NCBI GenBank assembly: GCA_021904315.1
Contig: CM038920.1
Span: 6,014,001-6,078,000 of the forward strand
From: Sphagnum magellanicum
Taxonomy: Eukaryota > Streptophyta > Sphagnopsida > Sphagnales > Sphagnaceae
Direction: 5' to 3'
DNA: 64,000 nt
Below the pieces are notes generated by a model. The model was not told the DNA's origin, ran no database searches, and saw only the letters and a program-made list of their open reading frames with translations. Positions within the stretch are counted from its first letter, which is position 1; every line of letters begins with the position of its first letter. Shown here in pieces: positions 23,221 to 35,217 of the stretch. A program made the position numbers and the translations under genes.

Positions 23221-25589
23221 AATCCTAAAGACCAGTGTTATGTGTAAATGGTTTGGGACTTACACTTTGTATAAGTGTTTAGTATCTACTTACGTCCATT
23301 TAAGTGTAGATGTCAAACACGAAACATGTAAATGTATTTATTTTATGTAGTATAAAACGACGTAAGAAATGTGAATTTTACTTTGAGGGGCAGGATTTTA
23401 TAATGTTGTTGATGATATGCCAACCAAATGATCCATTGCATCAAAATATACACCCACAACTAATTAATATGGGTTTACAAGAAGATATGATATTAAAAGT
23501 ATATAATATATGCATTTACATGTCTCAAAACATTTATGAAAGACTTTAGTTTTTTTTGACAAATATTTGTGACCTCTTGTAAGTGTAAAACCAAATATAT
23601 ATGCAACAACAATATAAGTGTAAGAGTAAAAAGTTTGGATGTGTCATTATAAATGATTTACACTTACACAAGATTTATACACCATATATATGGCTATTGA
23701 CACTTACTTCATAAAAACCTGCTCCAAATTTATTTTTCTTCATGTGATACCTGGCAGGAGTGAAAAATTGAGGGACAATTTGAAAAATGTAGGTAATGGC
23801 CATCAGAGTGAGAATTGTGAGGACCCATGTGTTTTGAAAAATGAGTATTTCCTTTTTCAAAATGCCCCTAAATAGTCAAGGAAAAACTATGCTACATCAC
23901 ATGCCCTACAATTACACAAAAGAATTGGAGCAGGTCTCTACAAAGATTTGAGCTAAAAGTCTTGCTATGGTGTTGCATAACAATGGAGGTAGATGAAGAA
24001 AAACATGATGATAATGATGTTGATGGTGATGATAATTAGGATGGGTGGTCAATTTGTTTTGGGTTTGATTTTAGGGTTTTATACACCATATATATGTTCT
24101 ATCTTATTGTGAGCTTGTCTGCAACATGACCACATTTCACAAGTTGTTGGAGCTACATCTAGCATCCATGTATTATTGGGCTTCAGATTGCTTCATGCTA
24201 TCAATGACGATCAACTTTTTTTCTTCTTTTTTTCATTACAGTTTTCAATAATCCATTATTATTTATGTCAATCTCAAATTTAATTTAATTTGAATATATA
24301 CATATATACAACACACAAAAAAACACATGTTAATTTGTCTTTTGAGATTCATGTGAATGGGTAGGAGAAAGGAGTGAAATAGTTAGGCTTGAAAACGAGG
24401 TAGATATGACTTATATTTGTAATTATCTTTAGAATCTACATATGGATGACCATATGATATATTCCGAAAAATCACTCATATATACCAGTTCCTTGTTCCT
24501 CCCATCATTGGAACTAAGATTATAACCCTGCTTGTTTGTTATCACAAAACACCTAAAAATTTCACAATGTATTTGGAGTGCACCTTAAAAAGGTAAGATT
24601 CATTGACAAGGGCGTAACCCACTAATTGGTTTGGTCTCCACTAACCAGAACCAAACCTGTGGTCTAACCCTCCAAACCAGGCACCCACCCAACACTGGCT
24701 TTTGTGCATGCTTGATTCAAATGCAATTTTCTCAATTGTGAAGAAAATGAAAGGATAGATGGAAAAAGGTAGCAAACCATTAGAGACCATAAAATGTAGG
24801 GGATGGCTTCTTCACCTCACATTGGGTAGGAGAATGATAAAAGGTCCCCAGCATGAAAACAAAGTGAGGGCATGGGGAAGAAGCTTTCCCGAGCATACAT
24901 CACATTTAAATTGCTTTCCATGTTTTCTTTTCAGTTTGTGAATCATTGATCTATAGACATTGATTTAAACAGAAAACTTGAAATAAAGATTGACTCATCT
25001 CTTTCAAGAATGTATTTAGTACCCAAAAAGATGTAGATAAAACAAATTGTTAAAAAACAAATTGAATGTATGGTAACCAAAAAGAGCATCCATGGATGTT
25101 TCTTCCAAAACTAGAATAGGCTTTCAATTCAAGGATCACAAATCGAAGGGACCAATGTTGGTCTGGTATGTTCACATGGTATTTAGTCTAATCTATGCAC
25201 TGGTATCAAAGGATGCTATGAATATTTAGTATAATAATTTGTTTTATTAGCATAGGATCATTATTACTATTTTTTTTTAGTCTTTTTCCTCTCTTTTTCA
25301 ACATACCTTAAATTCAAGTAAGCGATGTCGATTTTTTTTTTTTACATTAAACAAATGGTATGTTTGTCAGGTTTTTATTTCCTAAATAATAAAGCACAGA
25401 GCACAAAAATAGACCCAATAACAAGACCAGACTTGTATGTTCAAAAGTATGTGCAAAATCATGATTTCCTCCTCAGATGGATCTTCAGCTTGAAATTAGC
25501 ATATTTTGCAAAAATGGTCGATTGATCTGCTGCCACCTTTCTATGGCATTGCAATCATAAGGTAGACTTGCTTTCTGATGTGTGCACAG
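23221..25589. other. AT-rich spacer
   Basis: No gene found. A sequence like a hAT right terminus (CACCCAACACTG) occurs at about 24683-24698 without a matching left end. The missing first exon of the FPS copy downstream was sought here and not seen. Confidence 0.45.
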
Positions 25590-28195
25590 GCAAATTAAAC
25601 CACGCATTATCTGTAATTAATAGTTTTGAGATTGCTGAAAGGTGGAGACATTGAGCTTTCTGATGAGGATGTATTCAGGGCATGTGCTCTTGGCTGGTGC
25701 ATTGAGTGGGTAAGACTGAATCAGGTGTAATGTGTCCCCAAACCAACTGCAAATGTTGCTTGTCCTGCCCCTTATTGTTGCCAAGTACAGTTCATGAGCA
25801 GAGTGGTGTTGCTCTTGACATGCATGAGAATTGGAATCCAATTTGCTGAAGAAAAATTCAGCATCTCTATTATCAAAATAACATGTCTGTGATACAAAAT
25901 TGTCCATGACACTTGAGAAAATAAAAGAGAAGGAGAGCACAGATCTAAATACCCTCTGAAACTAGTAGATAACAAGCACTGGCTTTTGGGTATGTGAAGC
26001 AGTGGGGCAAGTTTTGGAAATTAAATGTGGTGCTAAATGGTGACTACTCAGAATTATCTGCTTAAGACCAGTAGTCTTAGAACAACAAACTATAAGTTTA
26101 CTAAACTGCATGCTATCTACATGTATAGTAGAGCATGTATCTTTATCAACATTTGTAACCTAATCATAGATGACTTGGTGCTTCAATGTCAATACTGTTA
26201 TATCCTCCATTAAGACTCTTGCCATTAATCTTAAGGATATGTATGAGAGCAGCTGCAAGCCTATTTGCTGTTCGGGGACGATATCATGGACAATTGAATC
26301 ACTCATCATGGGCAAGCTTGCCACTATAGAGTCCCAAAGGTGATTATCTGATTTGGAGATCTGATGCATAATATTCCTCTTTCCTGCAACTTCCGCAGAA
26401 GCAAGTCTTCCTCAGGTTTCCAATGCTTCTACTCATAGCAGAGTTCATGTGCAGGTTGGCCTCAAGGCCATCAATGATGCCAATGTGCTGCAAACTCATA
26501 TCTCCCAAATTCTAAAAACACACTTGCAGATCTTGCCTATTTACACCCAACTTCTTGACATCTTCAATGATGTAATCTTGGCCTCCCGATGTCAAGCTAC
26601 CCTAATGGTAAAGGTTGATTGCAGCTTACACACAATTTACACAAAGTTACACATAATCCAAGCACATTTGATTAGTCAGTGTTCACGCAGTCAATTGGTA
26701 TCCCATGTGATGTCCTTTTAGGTAACATGTAGTTACCTCTTGTCTTGTGAATTTTGATTTGTGGATTCTTTTTTATGAAGTTATCATTAGTAATAAGGTT
26801 TGTCAACAATCTGTAGTTCCTGATTTTGAAGATTCTAAACTGAGCTGATGAAGTCAGTTAGACTGGGGATGTTATGGCACTAGACTTTAGTAATGCATGG
26901 AGAAGTTCTCAGTCATATGAAGATATATTTACTTGTCAAGTCATAGATCAGCTCTTGGTCTACTGACATTGCTGGATGTCAATGCAAAGGAGAAGTGATT
27001 TTGTACTGTGAAATTCTCCTGAATTGCAATGGTTACATTTAATAAAAATCTTGGTTGGAAGTTCCTAACCAGGCTTATACACTAAATGTCTTTCTAAATT
27101 GCAGGTGGAATACCAAACAACCTCAGATCAGATGTTGGACCTAATCACCACACCAGCAGGAGAAGTTGATCTCTCTACATATGTCTTGCCATCGTATGAA
27201 ATACCACACCTTCCACCCATATGTTCAATGTGTAATTCAGTGAGTTGTGCTTCTATTGGATTCCTGTGAATGGATTTGTTTCCCTGCTGGTATGGCTTTG
27301 TGCAGGTGGCATGTGCTCTTCTTCTGGCAGGGGAGAATGACAAGAACCAATTTGAAGCAGACAAAGAAGTAATAAATATTGTTTCAAATGGGTACCTATT
27401 TCCAAGTCCAGGTGCTTCCTAGGATAACTTAATTCCTTGTCAAAATTTGTGTGATTTGAAGACCTCTTGTGCTTTCTGCCTCAAGGGCAACTTTAGCTGG
27501 CTGATCAATTTTAGTGGTTTATGCCGCAGGATGACCCCCTTAACTGCAATGGTGCTCCAGAGGTCATTGGAAAAGTAAGTCAATTCTCTAAGTCTTCTCA
27601 CTGAAGGCTGTCTTGAACGACCTAGATCCTGTTTACTCTGCCAGTACTCCAGCCTCCATATATGAGACACAATTTACAATCTGCAGTTGCTTTACTGAGT
27701 TGCAGATTGTATCAATACATATGATAAGAATATATCTAAGCTCATGGACTTTATTGCTGCAGATGGGAACTGACATTGAGGACACTAAATGCACTTGGCT
27801 GATTGTCCAAGCACTTCAAAGGGCAGATGAATCACAAAAGAAGTGCTTGAAAGTAATGTGCTACCTTCAATGTCTTGTAAGTTGTTCCATGATGTGGTAT
27901 GATAGCTCAACAATACAGGTAGATGAGCATGGAAGTTTTTCTGATGCCCAAATTGCCAGGCCAAACAGACAAAGCTGTGTTATGAAATTGCCAAAGGAAA
28001 TTCACAACAGGTAAGATTTTGTCCTTATAGAGCTTCAGTTATTGCTGCTTATTTCTTCTTTGTTGGCTTTAGGGTTTAGGGTTTCATGATTCTCTTACAT
28101 TTTAGGACTACTATGGCAAGACAGCTCACTCATGTGTGGCAGAAGTGAAGAAAGTTTACTGGACCCACCTCTAGTCATATGAACTGTTCTTTGAG
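25590..28195 (+). pseudogene. Decayed farnesyl diphosphate synthase copy with introns
   Basis: Eight exons match plant FPS in order, at conserved intron sites: 25590-25709 (ends CALGWCIEW), 26253-26339, 26455-26571 (VGLKAINDAN..., ends DIFND), 27105-27239 (VEYQTT...DLITT), 27306-27411 (VACALLLAGEN), 27530-27574 (ends GAPEVIGK), 27763-27852 (MGTDIEDTKCTWLIVQAL), 28106-28195 (DYYGK...). Lesions: a one-base insertion in exon 1 just before LLKGGD; TGA inside exon 2 right after DDIMDN; Arg-Arg of the first Asp-rich region changed to His-His; the IHRR...YKT region of 27105-27239 unrecognisable; a one-base frame shift before MGTYFQVQ; the second DDxxD reads DDPLN; TAG in the last exon. First and last family exons are missing. 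Introns show this is a duplicated, not a retrocopied, gene. Functional FPS joins IPP and DMAPP/GPP to make farnesyl diphosphate; this copy cannot. Confidence 0.9.
28068..28084 (+). repeat. Short interstitial telomere-type motif
   Basis: Two full TTTAGGG units plus TTT, inside the last intron of the FPS copy. TTTAGGG is the usual plant telomere repeat. It may be chance or a repair scar. Confidence 0.5.
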
Positions 28196-29172
28196 GTAAA
28201 TGGACTTTGAGCAAGAACATGGAAAAATATTGTAGTTGGATTGCAATATGGATGGCTATTACCCAGATATGTTTTCCAAACACATAACTAGTCTCCACTT
28301 TGCTTATTGTCAAAAAATTATTTTACCTATGAAGGATTGAACTTAGCTGAAGCATGACCCTCAACATTTTGCACACTGCTAGGTAGGTTGATGGGTACAG
28401 GTCCAACAGTTCAAACAAAGCAATTGTACATGGCAAGAATTAGATAGTTTTATGGTTGTGTGGTTTACTGCAGGCAGTTTTGAAGTCCCTTTTGGCAAAG
28501 ATATATACTTGGTGCCAGAAGTAGAAGGTGGGTCGGTGGCATTACAAATAACCATTCTGATATGGCTTAGATGCTTGTCAAAAGCTCACCATTTTCTTTG
28601 TCTATTTCCATTGGGCATTAATCATGGTATATCCTTTCACACCAAACATGGATTCGGAATTTTTTTAAATTACCCATTACCTTTGGACTTGTGAAAGAAA
28701 CTCAGCATAGTTGTGACTGTTGACAGTGACCTACAACATGGCTGGAAAGCTAATGAAGTCATTTAGAATTGTTGCAAATAACCGGCCACTGCCATCATAT
28801 GTGGCTGTTGATGGTCACTGAACTTGCAACAGACTGCTACTATGGTTCACACCACTACTTTCGATTTTCATTTTTGTACATATTAATGCTATATAATTTT
28901 GCTCTAGATAGGAGGCTTTTGGTTTCTCTTCATGTCGTTTTATTTCATGTCATGGTCTCTTACTGTTGGATTAGAAATTTCTTTAAACATACTACCATGC
29001 CATCTCACAGTTTCAGTTTGCGATGTTTATTGGACTGGATTTCAATCCAAGTATTGAGTTTGGGTTTAGGGTACAGCCAGATTTTACTACAAGACATGTA
29101 GAATAGTTTAAAAATTTGTAACCCTGCTGCTGTTTGGCAATCTGCAGGCGCCCTTGAACACTTGGTCTACAC
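28196..29172. other. Spacer after the FPS copy
   Basis: No exon resembling the FPS C-terminus (KSFLAKIYKR) is recognisable and no other gene is seen. Confidence 0.45.
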
Positions 29173-29901
29173 CAGTGTTGGTCCAGTATCATTTTTTTAA
29201 ATACCCGTTGGATCCGGTTTTCATGATGCCGGTTCTCCTACGTTTGAAAAAATCCGGTTATCAATTGGTGATTCTCACCAATCAGTTATAATATTTTTTC
29301 AAATAAAAAATAAAACCTATATTGTACAAACAAATTATTGATTTTATTCTTTTGGTTTAAAATTTAAAAATCATAATTATTCATAAAGTAAGGAAAACAC
29401 AGCACTCAAACCCTGAGTTTGGTATTCATGGGGTGAGATTATTTTTAAAAACTTGCCAAAAAAAGTACATTAGCATTAAGTGGGGGTTCATACTCACAAA
29501 ACTGAATTTCATCCTGTCATTTCCTTTTCGTGAGCTCCTCCACCGCTGCTACATAGATTTTCATTGCTCTGAGCAGTACAACTACTATAATTAGTTCGAA
29601 TCTTGTGCATTTAATCTTGGAACCTTGTGCATTAAATGCACAACCTTGTTTAATAGTTGTGCATTACACGTTATATACTGTTTTTGAGAACCTGGCCCGG
29701 GTAATAGGTTTTATCTCACCTGGGTCTCAATATTTAAAATGTTTTTTATCCGGTTCTCATTCATCTGATTCTCATACAAGTGAGAACCGACGATTAGGGG
29801 TTCAGTGAGGGTATCACTGATACTCTGAAATTTTCAAACTTGAATAACCGATTGATAACCGAGATATACCCGAAATCATTTCTGATACCCGCCCAACACT
29901 G
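29173..29901. mobile_element. hAT-type MITE, 729 bp
   Basis: The element begins CAGTGTTGG and ends CCAACACTG (perfect 9-bp terminal inverted repeats). The similarity continues imperfectly inward (GTATCA at positions 14-19 on both sides). It is flanked by the 8-bp duplication GTCTACAC (29165-29172) and GTCTAGAC (29902-29909), one mismatch. An 8-bp duplication and CA..TG ends are hAT traits. There is no coding capacity. Its left end resembles that of the 6.25-kb hAT element starting at 33960, a possible parent type. Confidence 0.82.
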
Positions 29902-30518
29902 GTCTAGACAGCTCGTTTAGACACCAGTTCTTCTGGATCCAACACTTTGACCTGATCTCTTCACTATTGCTAAGCCCCCTCATAGCAATAGCTAGCACTT
30001 GATAGAGAGTGTGGGCTCCCCATCCATACAACGCCAAACCTGCGGGACCCAGCTGGGTGGGACAGGGTAGGAAGCTTTGAAAAGTTGCACATCCTCAGCT
30101 AACACACAAACAAACAAAAAAAACAAACAATCATGTGGGCTAAATAAAGAAAGTCTTACTAGCCAGCACACCCCAAGGTTTTAATTTTAGTTTTTAGATT
30201 GGGCGTCCTAGTGTCCTTACTATGCTGAATTGGCAGAGGAAGAAGGATTCGACCACATGAGAGCTTCAAAGTACTGTCAGCACTGGAATACCCAAGAATG
30301 GATCAAGTTATAATATTTCGTTGCAAGTGCCCTTTCCCATTGAATACTATTGAAGACTTTATATACTTACATTTGAGTATTTTTTTGCTCTGTGTTTCAA
30401 TCTAAGCGCCTTACGGTCTACTATTCAGTGTTGGTAAACTCGCTCGCCAGAGAATCAGACAGGGGGTGGTGGGTGCAGCAGCGAGGGTCAGAGAGATTGC
30501 ACCACTTGAAGCGCAGCG

Positions 30519-31892
30519 ATGGCGAGCTCTCATGCAACAACAACATTGCTAGCGCCGGCACGCCGTGTAATTGCGTCAAAGTTTACCGCAAACTCCTTAC
30601 CCAATTTGCTAGGTGATGATGAATCTCTTTTTTTCTTTTTCTTCCCCGGCCCCGCTCCATTTCTTCTTTTCTCAGCCTAATAATATATGTCGTAAATTGT
30701 ACAGTGGAGCTAGAAAATCTGAATTCGTACACCTCCCGCCTGATCACATGTCAGTTGCTGTATCTTTCACTTCATAAACAAAGCTTGGGTTCGAGGTTTG
30801 GGGAATTTTTTACTCGCAGCTTTTGGATTGTTTTGGGCCACAACATGAGCTGTGTCTTTGGGGAAAATGCATGAGCTGCAAAGTTCAATAGAAACCTCTA
30901 CGTAACGGAGGGATCCTTCATATGCTAGATGCAGTTCACAGCTCTTATTTACCAATTCATTATATTGTTCAGCTTTTTGTTGATTTTATTTTGGCGAGGA
31001 AGAAGGTTATTTAAGACCAGCTGCAGACGTATTGCTCGTGCTGGTGAACTGTTACTGTAGATGGTCAAAATTGAAATGTATGCTTAATATTGTAGCTTGA
31101 ACCAATCAATCCTGGTTGATGGGTTCTGATATTCTGGGCGCCGCTGAATAAACATGATTGCGTGAAAAATCCATCAGAACTAAAAGAAATTCACGGACTG
31201 ATCGATACAAGTGTGACCCATTTTTCTTCGCTGAAAAGTGAATTCTAGCAACAATATAAGCGCAGATCTAGAGTAATACTTAAATCAGAATTTCGCAGTA
31301 ATGTAATGGAGTCGTTACAGTGATTTGTTCTTGCAACGGAAAATTAGTGCAAAAATTCAGTGCGGAAGTATTGTCAAATCTGCAAGAATATGGGTGTGTA
31401 GTTTTTCAGCAGATCAGTTTGCTCGGATTAATCCATCCAAGATCAAACTCTGTCAATATAACTTCTCTACAGACATGAGTTCAAATGATTTTCGGATCTG
31501 TGATGTCTGTTGATAGTATATGGATCCGTGAAGCAGCTTGAAGTAGCATTTACATTTTTCAGGACCAAGTTTTTGCCCTCGAGTCGAAAGAGCTCTCATG
31601 CTTGTAACGGGGCCCAATTTTTCAGTTGATAATTCATGTGGCATTAAATGTGGCTAGCCAGCTGATCCTTACAGGCATCCGTGAGATTCATACCACTGGA
31701 GCAAAGCACTACAACAACGAGTATCTCCATGCGGACCAAATGTACAACCTGCCTGTCATGAAGCATCGAACGCGCAAGATGTTCATAGCCGTTTTCGGGA
31801 TCGTGTTGGCGGGATCTGCGGTTCCCCTGTGGGCGGTGCACTTCCAGATGAAGAAGCAAGGAGCCGGAAGCGCTACTTCTTCTAAGACTTGA
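30519..31892 (+). CDS. Small single-span, probably mitochondrial protein, two exons
   Basis: Exon 1 is 30519-30612 (donor GTGATG) and exon 2 is 31675-31892 (acceptor TTACAG). The phase-1 junction creates a Gly codon, giving 103 residues. The N-terminus MASSHATTTLLAPARRVIA is Ser/Thr/Ala/Arg-rich without acidic residues, typical of a mitochondrial presequence. Then comes a polar stretch with HYNNEYLHADQMYNLP, a basic KHRTRK and one hydrophobic span, MFIAVFGIVLAGSAVPLWAV (about 66-85), ending in a short Lys/Ser tail. Size and layout resemble small inner-membrane subunits of respiratory complexes (COX VIIc-like), but I cannot assign a family by motif. Adjacent to exon 2 is a telo-box-like run of CCCTAA downstream of the stop. 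The first exon is too short to stand out as an open frame by itself. Confidence 0.72.
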
Positions 31893-31984
31893 AGGACAAA
31901 CCCCAAAACCCTAACCCTAAATTCCTCTTCATTTGAAGATACCTGGTACCAGGCTGACTAAGCCTTGCACTTTACTGGCGAAAT

Positions 31985-32285
31985 TTGGCCTTTTGGAGAA
32001 ATTAGTAAACCAAAAGTTCGAAAACTAAGGTGATTGCTTGAGGGTTTCAATCGCCAGAACTTAGAAGTTGGAAAAAAAAAAGGGAGGGGGTAAAAATCGA
32101 CAGATTTCTATATTTGGTTTTCTGAATGTAGCCAAAAATCTTACAAGGATGATTAAAAATATGTATTTCATATGTGATTTAAATAGCCATTTTTGGCTAC
32201 ACTTTCTATGCTTGAACCCCACTCTCGCCCAGTGATATTTTTTTCAATTTTCTGATATTGCATCATTGGCTAGCATCCCAAGAGG
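31985..32285 (+). repeat. Dispersed 'TAGCC' repeat, copy 4
   Basis: Family blocks CAGATTTCTATATTTGGTTTT, TGTAGCCAAAAATCTTAC and AATAGCCATTTTTGGCTAC are present. The 3' GATGATCACCAC block is lost. Confidence 0.4.
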
Positions 32286-32753
32286 GGTTTAACATTTAAT
32301 GGTGACAGGTTTTAAGAACCCCTCTAAATAATTTTTAAAACTAGTTTTAAAAAGGTTACCAAACTAAAATCAGTTTCCAGACTCCAAATGTAACAAAAAT
32401 AATTCACATTTTTTTTCAAAAATCTGGTGCTTTTTTTTTCTTTTCAGGAAAAGAAAATATTGCAAACCAATATTCATTTTTCCCTTTAATTTTTATTTTT
32501 CGAATTTTGGCGAAATCTGGTTTTAAAAACCGTTGCTTTGGCTGCACGAAAGAATTCCCCAACAACACACTTCTGTAGCCTATTTTAGATCATGGTCAGT
32601 AGTTTTTAGCATTTCTAGTCTTTTGTATTTTCTTAATTTGGCAGTTCCGTTCAGCATAGGAACACTACACCCCTAAACTCTTAAACCCTAGGGGTTGTAA
32701 ACTAACGCCTCGGGTAAACCAGCACATAGGTACACTGGTACCCATGGTAAACC

Positions 32754-32936
32754 CAGTGTTTTGGGTGGATTTACAAAATAGAACGAAGGGCTTTTGAAAG
32801 ACTTCTGGTTATTTGTTTCAGGAAATTTTTCAAGAAGTTGGTGCAATCATTGAAGGTTCTTTAAATTTTTTAATTATTAGAAAGGTAAACCAGAACCGGC
32901 GGGTATTAAAAATTATAACGTGACCACCCAACATTG
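32754..32936. mobile_element. Possible decayed hAT-like MITE, 183 bp
   Basis: The ends CAGTGTTTTGGGTGG and CCACCCAACATTG are inverted and resemble the termini of the 729-bp and 56-bp elements. The flanking 8-mers do not match, so the call rests on the ends alone. Confidence 0.4.
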
Positions 32937-34413
32937 CTATTAAAACCCCGAACTTATTAAAATCCCGAACTCTATAAGTTAGGGAGCAGAAATTGTTTTG
33001 GGGGGAATTTCGTGCTGTGGGCTGACCAAAAAACAAGAAGATTTATTTTAGAATAAAATTCGCAAAAATGCTAAAAATTTGAAAAAATTTGCCAAACTTT
33101 CCACACCACAAAATTGAAAGAAAAAAAATCATGGTAGGGAGTTAGCCTAGGGTGATCTAGTTGTCTCTTAGAAAGATTTCTGGCAGGGCCTTTAAATGTA
33201 GGGTAATACCCTAAGCAATGGGGCATTCCCCCAAAAAAAACATGCCTCCACATTTCAAAAAACCTTGCGAGCAGGCATTTGGTTTTTCTAAATGCCCTGC
33301 AGCTTGTGAAGGACAGATTCCAGTTGATAACATGCATTTCAATTCCATTGACAAAATTGTGCTCAGGCTTTACAAAATGCTTGGGTTCCTATCAATATAC
33401 TATCAAAATGTGGGTAAGGATTATGCCAACGGAAAATAATAGAGGAAACTTAAATTTCCTCTTCAACCCATGATGATTTGAGTTCCTTTTGTGTCTTTTG
33501 TTTTGCATGTGTTTATATGTTTATTTAGGGGCTCCCTATGTTACTATGAAAGACTTGAGAATTACACAAAACCTACTTGAAGGGTTAGCTAGGGATTTTT
33601 TAAGTTACAAGATACCGAAGGATCAAGTAGAAAGCTATTTTTATGGTCTATCTAGGAATCATCCAGGGAGACACCTAGGCACTTACCCTAGTTATGGGAT
33701 ACTTAGGACGTTACATTGAACCTATTTATGAAGTTAGCTAGAGATTTTTTTAATTAAGGAATAAATAGAAATTATTTAGTAAGGAACTATTGATGGAAAT
33801 AAGTATTTAAAACTGGGTTATGTGATGAACTTTCTAGCTTTCATCCATCCTTATTTTATCACTTTTAAACTAATTGACATATTCCTCAGTCCCCCTTCAA
33901 CACCAAAACCAAGTACGTATCTCTTTTTTTCCTTCCTTACCAAATGCCTAGGTCTCCTTTAGTGTTGGGTGGGTATCAAAAATGAAAAGAAAATTAGCCA
34001 AAAGTTCAAGGCAGTCCTCACTGAAACAATTGTTGGATATCACTTACAATGATATCCAAATTGATATCTAACCCATAGGTTTTATTGAGGTGACAATCGA
34101 CCTTTAATAAGACCTTAACCTTTTGTTTAAATCTCAAAAAAAGGATACCTTGATAAGGTATTTAAATAGAGCAAGGTACAATTTCCAATTCTCAACTAAG
34201 TATCCTAGGTTCCCAAAAGAATAAATATATGGTTTCAGGTTTCATGCGGTGCTTCCACAAAGGTTGAATGCTAAAACTTCTTCATTTTTTTTCATTTTTT
34301 AAAAGAAAAAACTTGGGCCCCACTTCGTTATACAATATTTTTGGTGCATTAGAGGTTAGAGCTTTGTGATGCTCTAAAAATTCAAGTTTGTTTTTAAATT
34401 TGTGGCTTGTAAA

Positions 34414-34558
34414 CATTATGAGAAAATCATGTCCGTTGTAACTTGTCTATTTAGTTGTAGTCTAATTGCATCAAACATTTTTTAATTATAATTTGGATGC
34501 ATCAAACACTTTTTAATTACATTGAACAAGTTGCAACAAACACAATTTTTTCATAGTG
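34414..34558. mobile_element. CACTA-like MITE, 145 bp
   Basis: Left end CATTATGAGAAAATC, right end (reverse complement) CACTATGAAAAAATTG. Inside both ends the similarity continues as GTTGTAACTTGT and GTTGCAACTTGT. It is flanked by the 3-bp duplication AAA on each side. CACTA ends with 3-bp duplications are typical of the CMC (En/Spm) group. It shares ends and GTTGCAAC motifs with the larger element at 52865. Confidence 0.75.
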
Positions 34559-34589
34559 AAATTGGGGTATTATTTGGGTTTGTTCAACT

Positions 34590-35217
34590 TGTTTTATGTT
34601 TGTTATTTTACTCCTCTTGTAGTGTTACTCTTTGACTTTTCTTTTGACTCGTCGTGCCTTGTTATTCAATCCTCTTACATTGATGTTTAATTATTGTTTA
34701 GGTCTTTTCTTGTTACTAGTTGGCTCCTTTTGTTGTTCTATTTAGTTCTTCTTGTTGTTAATTGACTCCTATTGTTGCCACTTAGTTAGTTTCTTTTATT
34801 ATGTTGTTGGGTTTTTTTTATTGTGTTGCTCAATTCCTCATGTTATGTTACTTAGTTCCTCTTGCCATTGTTCAATTCTTTTAATTACTAATTTATTGCT
34901 TTTGGTGTTATTTAGTTCTTTTTCTTGTGTTTTTCAATTCCTCTTCCTATTATTAAGCTTTTCTTGTTGGTACTTAACTCATTTTATTACTAATTGATTT
35001 TTTTTATTATTGCTTCATTTTCTTTCTTTTTTGTTCACCTCATTTTAATGTCGGTCAGCTCCTCTTGTTATGCTACTTGGTTCCTTTTGTTATTAATTTA
35101 TTCTTCTTGTTGTTAATCAGATCATTTTTGTTATTATTTAGTAAATTTATTATTGTTGCCTAGTTCCTTGTATTGTGTTACTTAGTTCCTTTTGTTGTGT
35201 AGTTCAACTCCTCTCCT
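34590..35217. repeat. T-rich minisatellite, about 21-22-bp units
   Basis: Units drift around a consensus close to TTGTTRTTACTTAGTTCCTC. The array stops at the solo LTR (35218) and resumes at about 36040-36115, showing that the LTR landed in the array. Confidence 0.65.

Noticed and set aside
24683-24698. hAT-like right terminus CACCCAACACTG
   Set aside because: No left terminus with a matching 8-bp flank was found within about 1.5 kb.
25735-25800. LQMLLVLPLIVAK read as a first copy of the FPS LQA.FLVLDDIMD exon
   Set aside because: The much better match, with DDIMDN and RVPK, is at 26253-26339; this one is probably chance.
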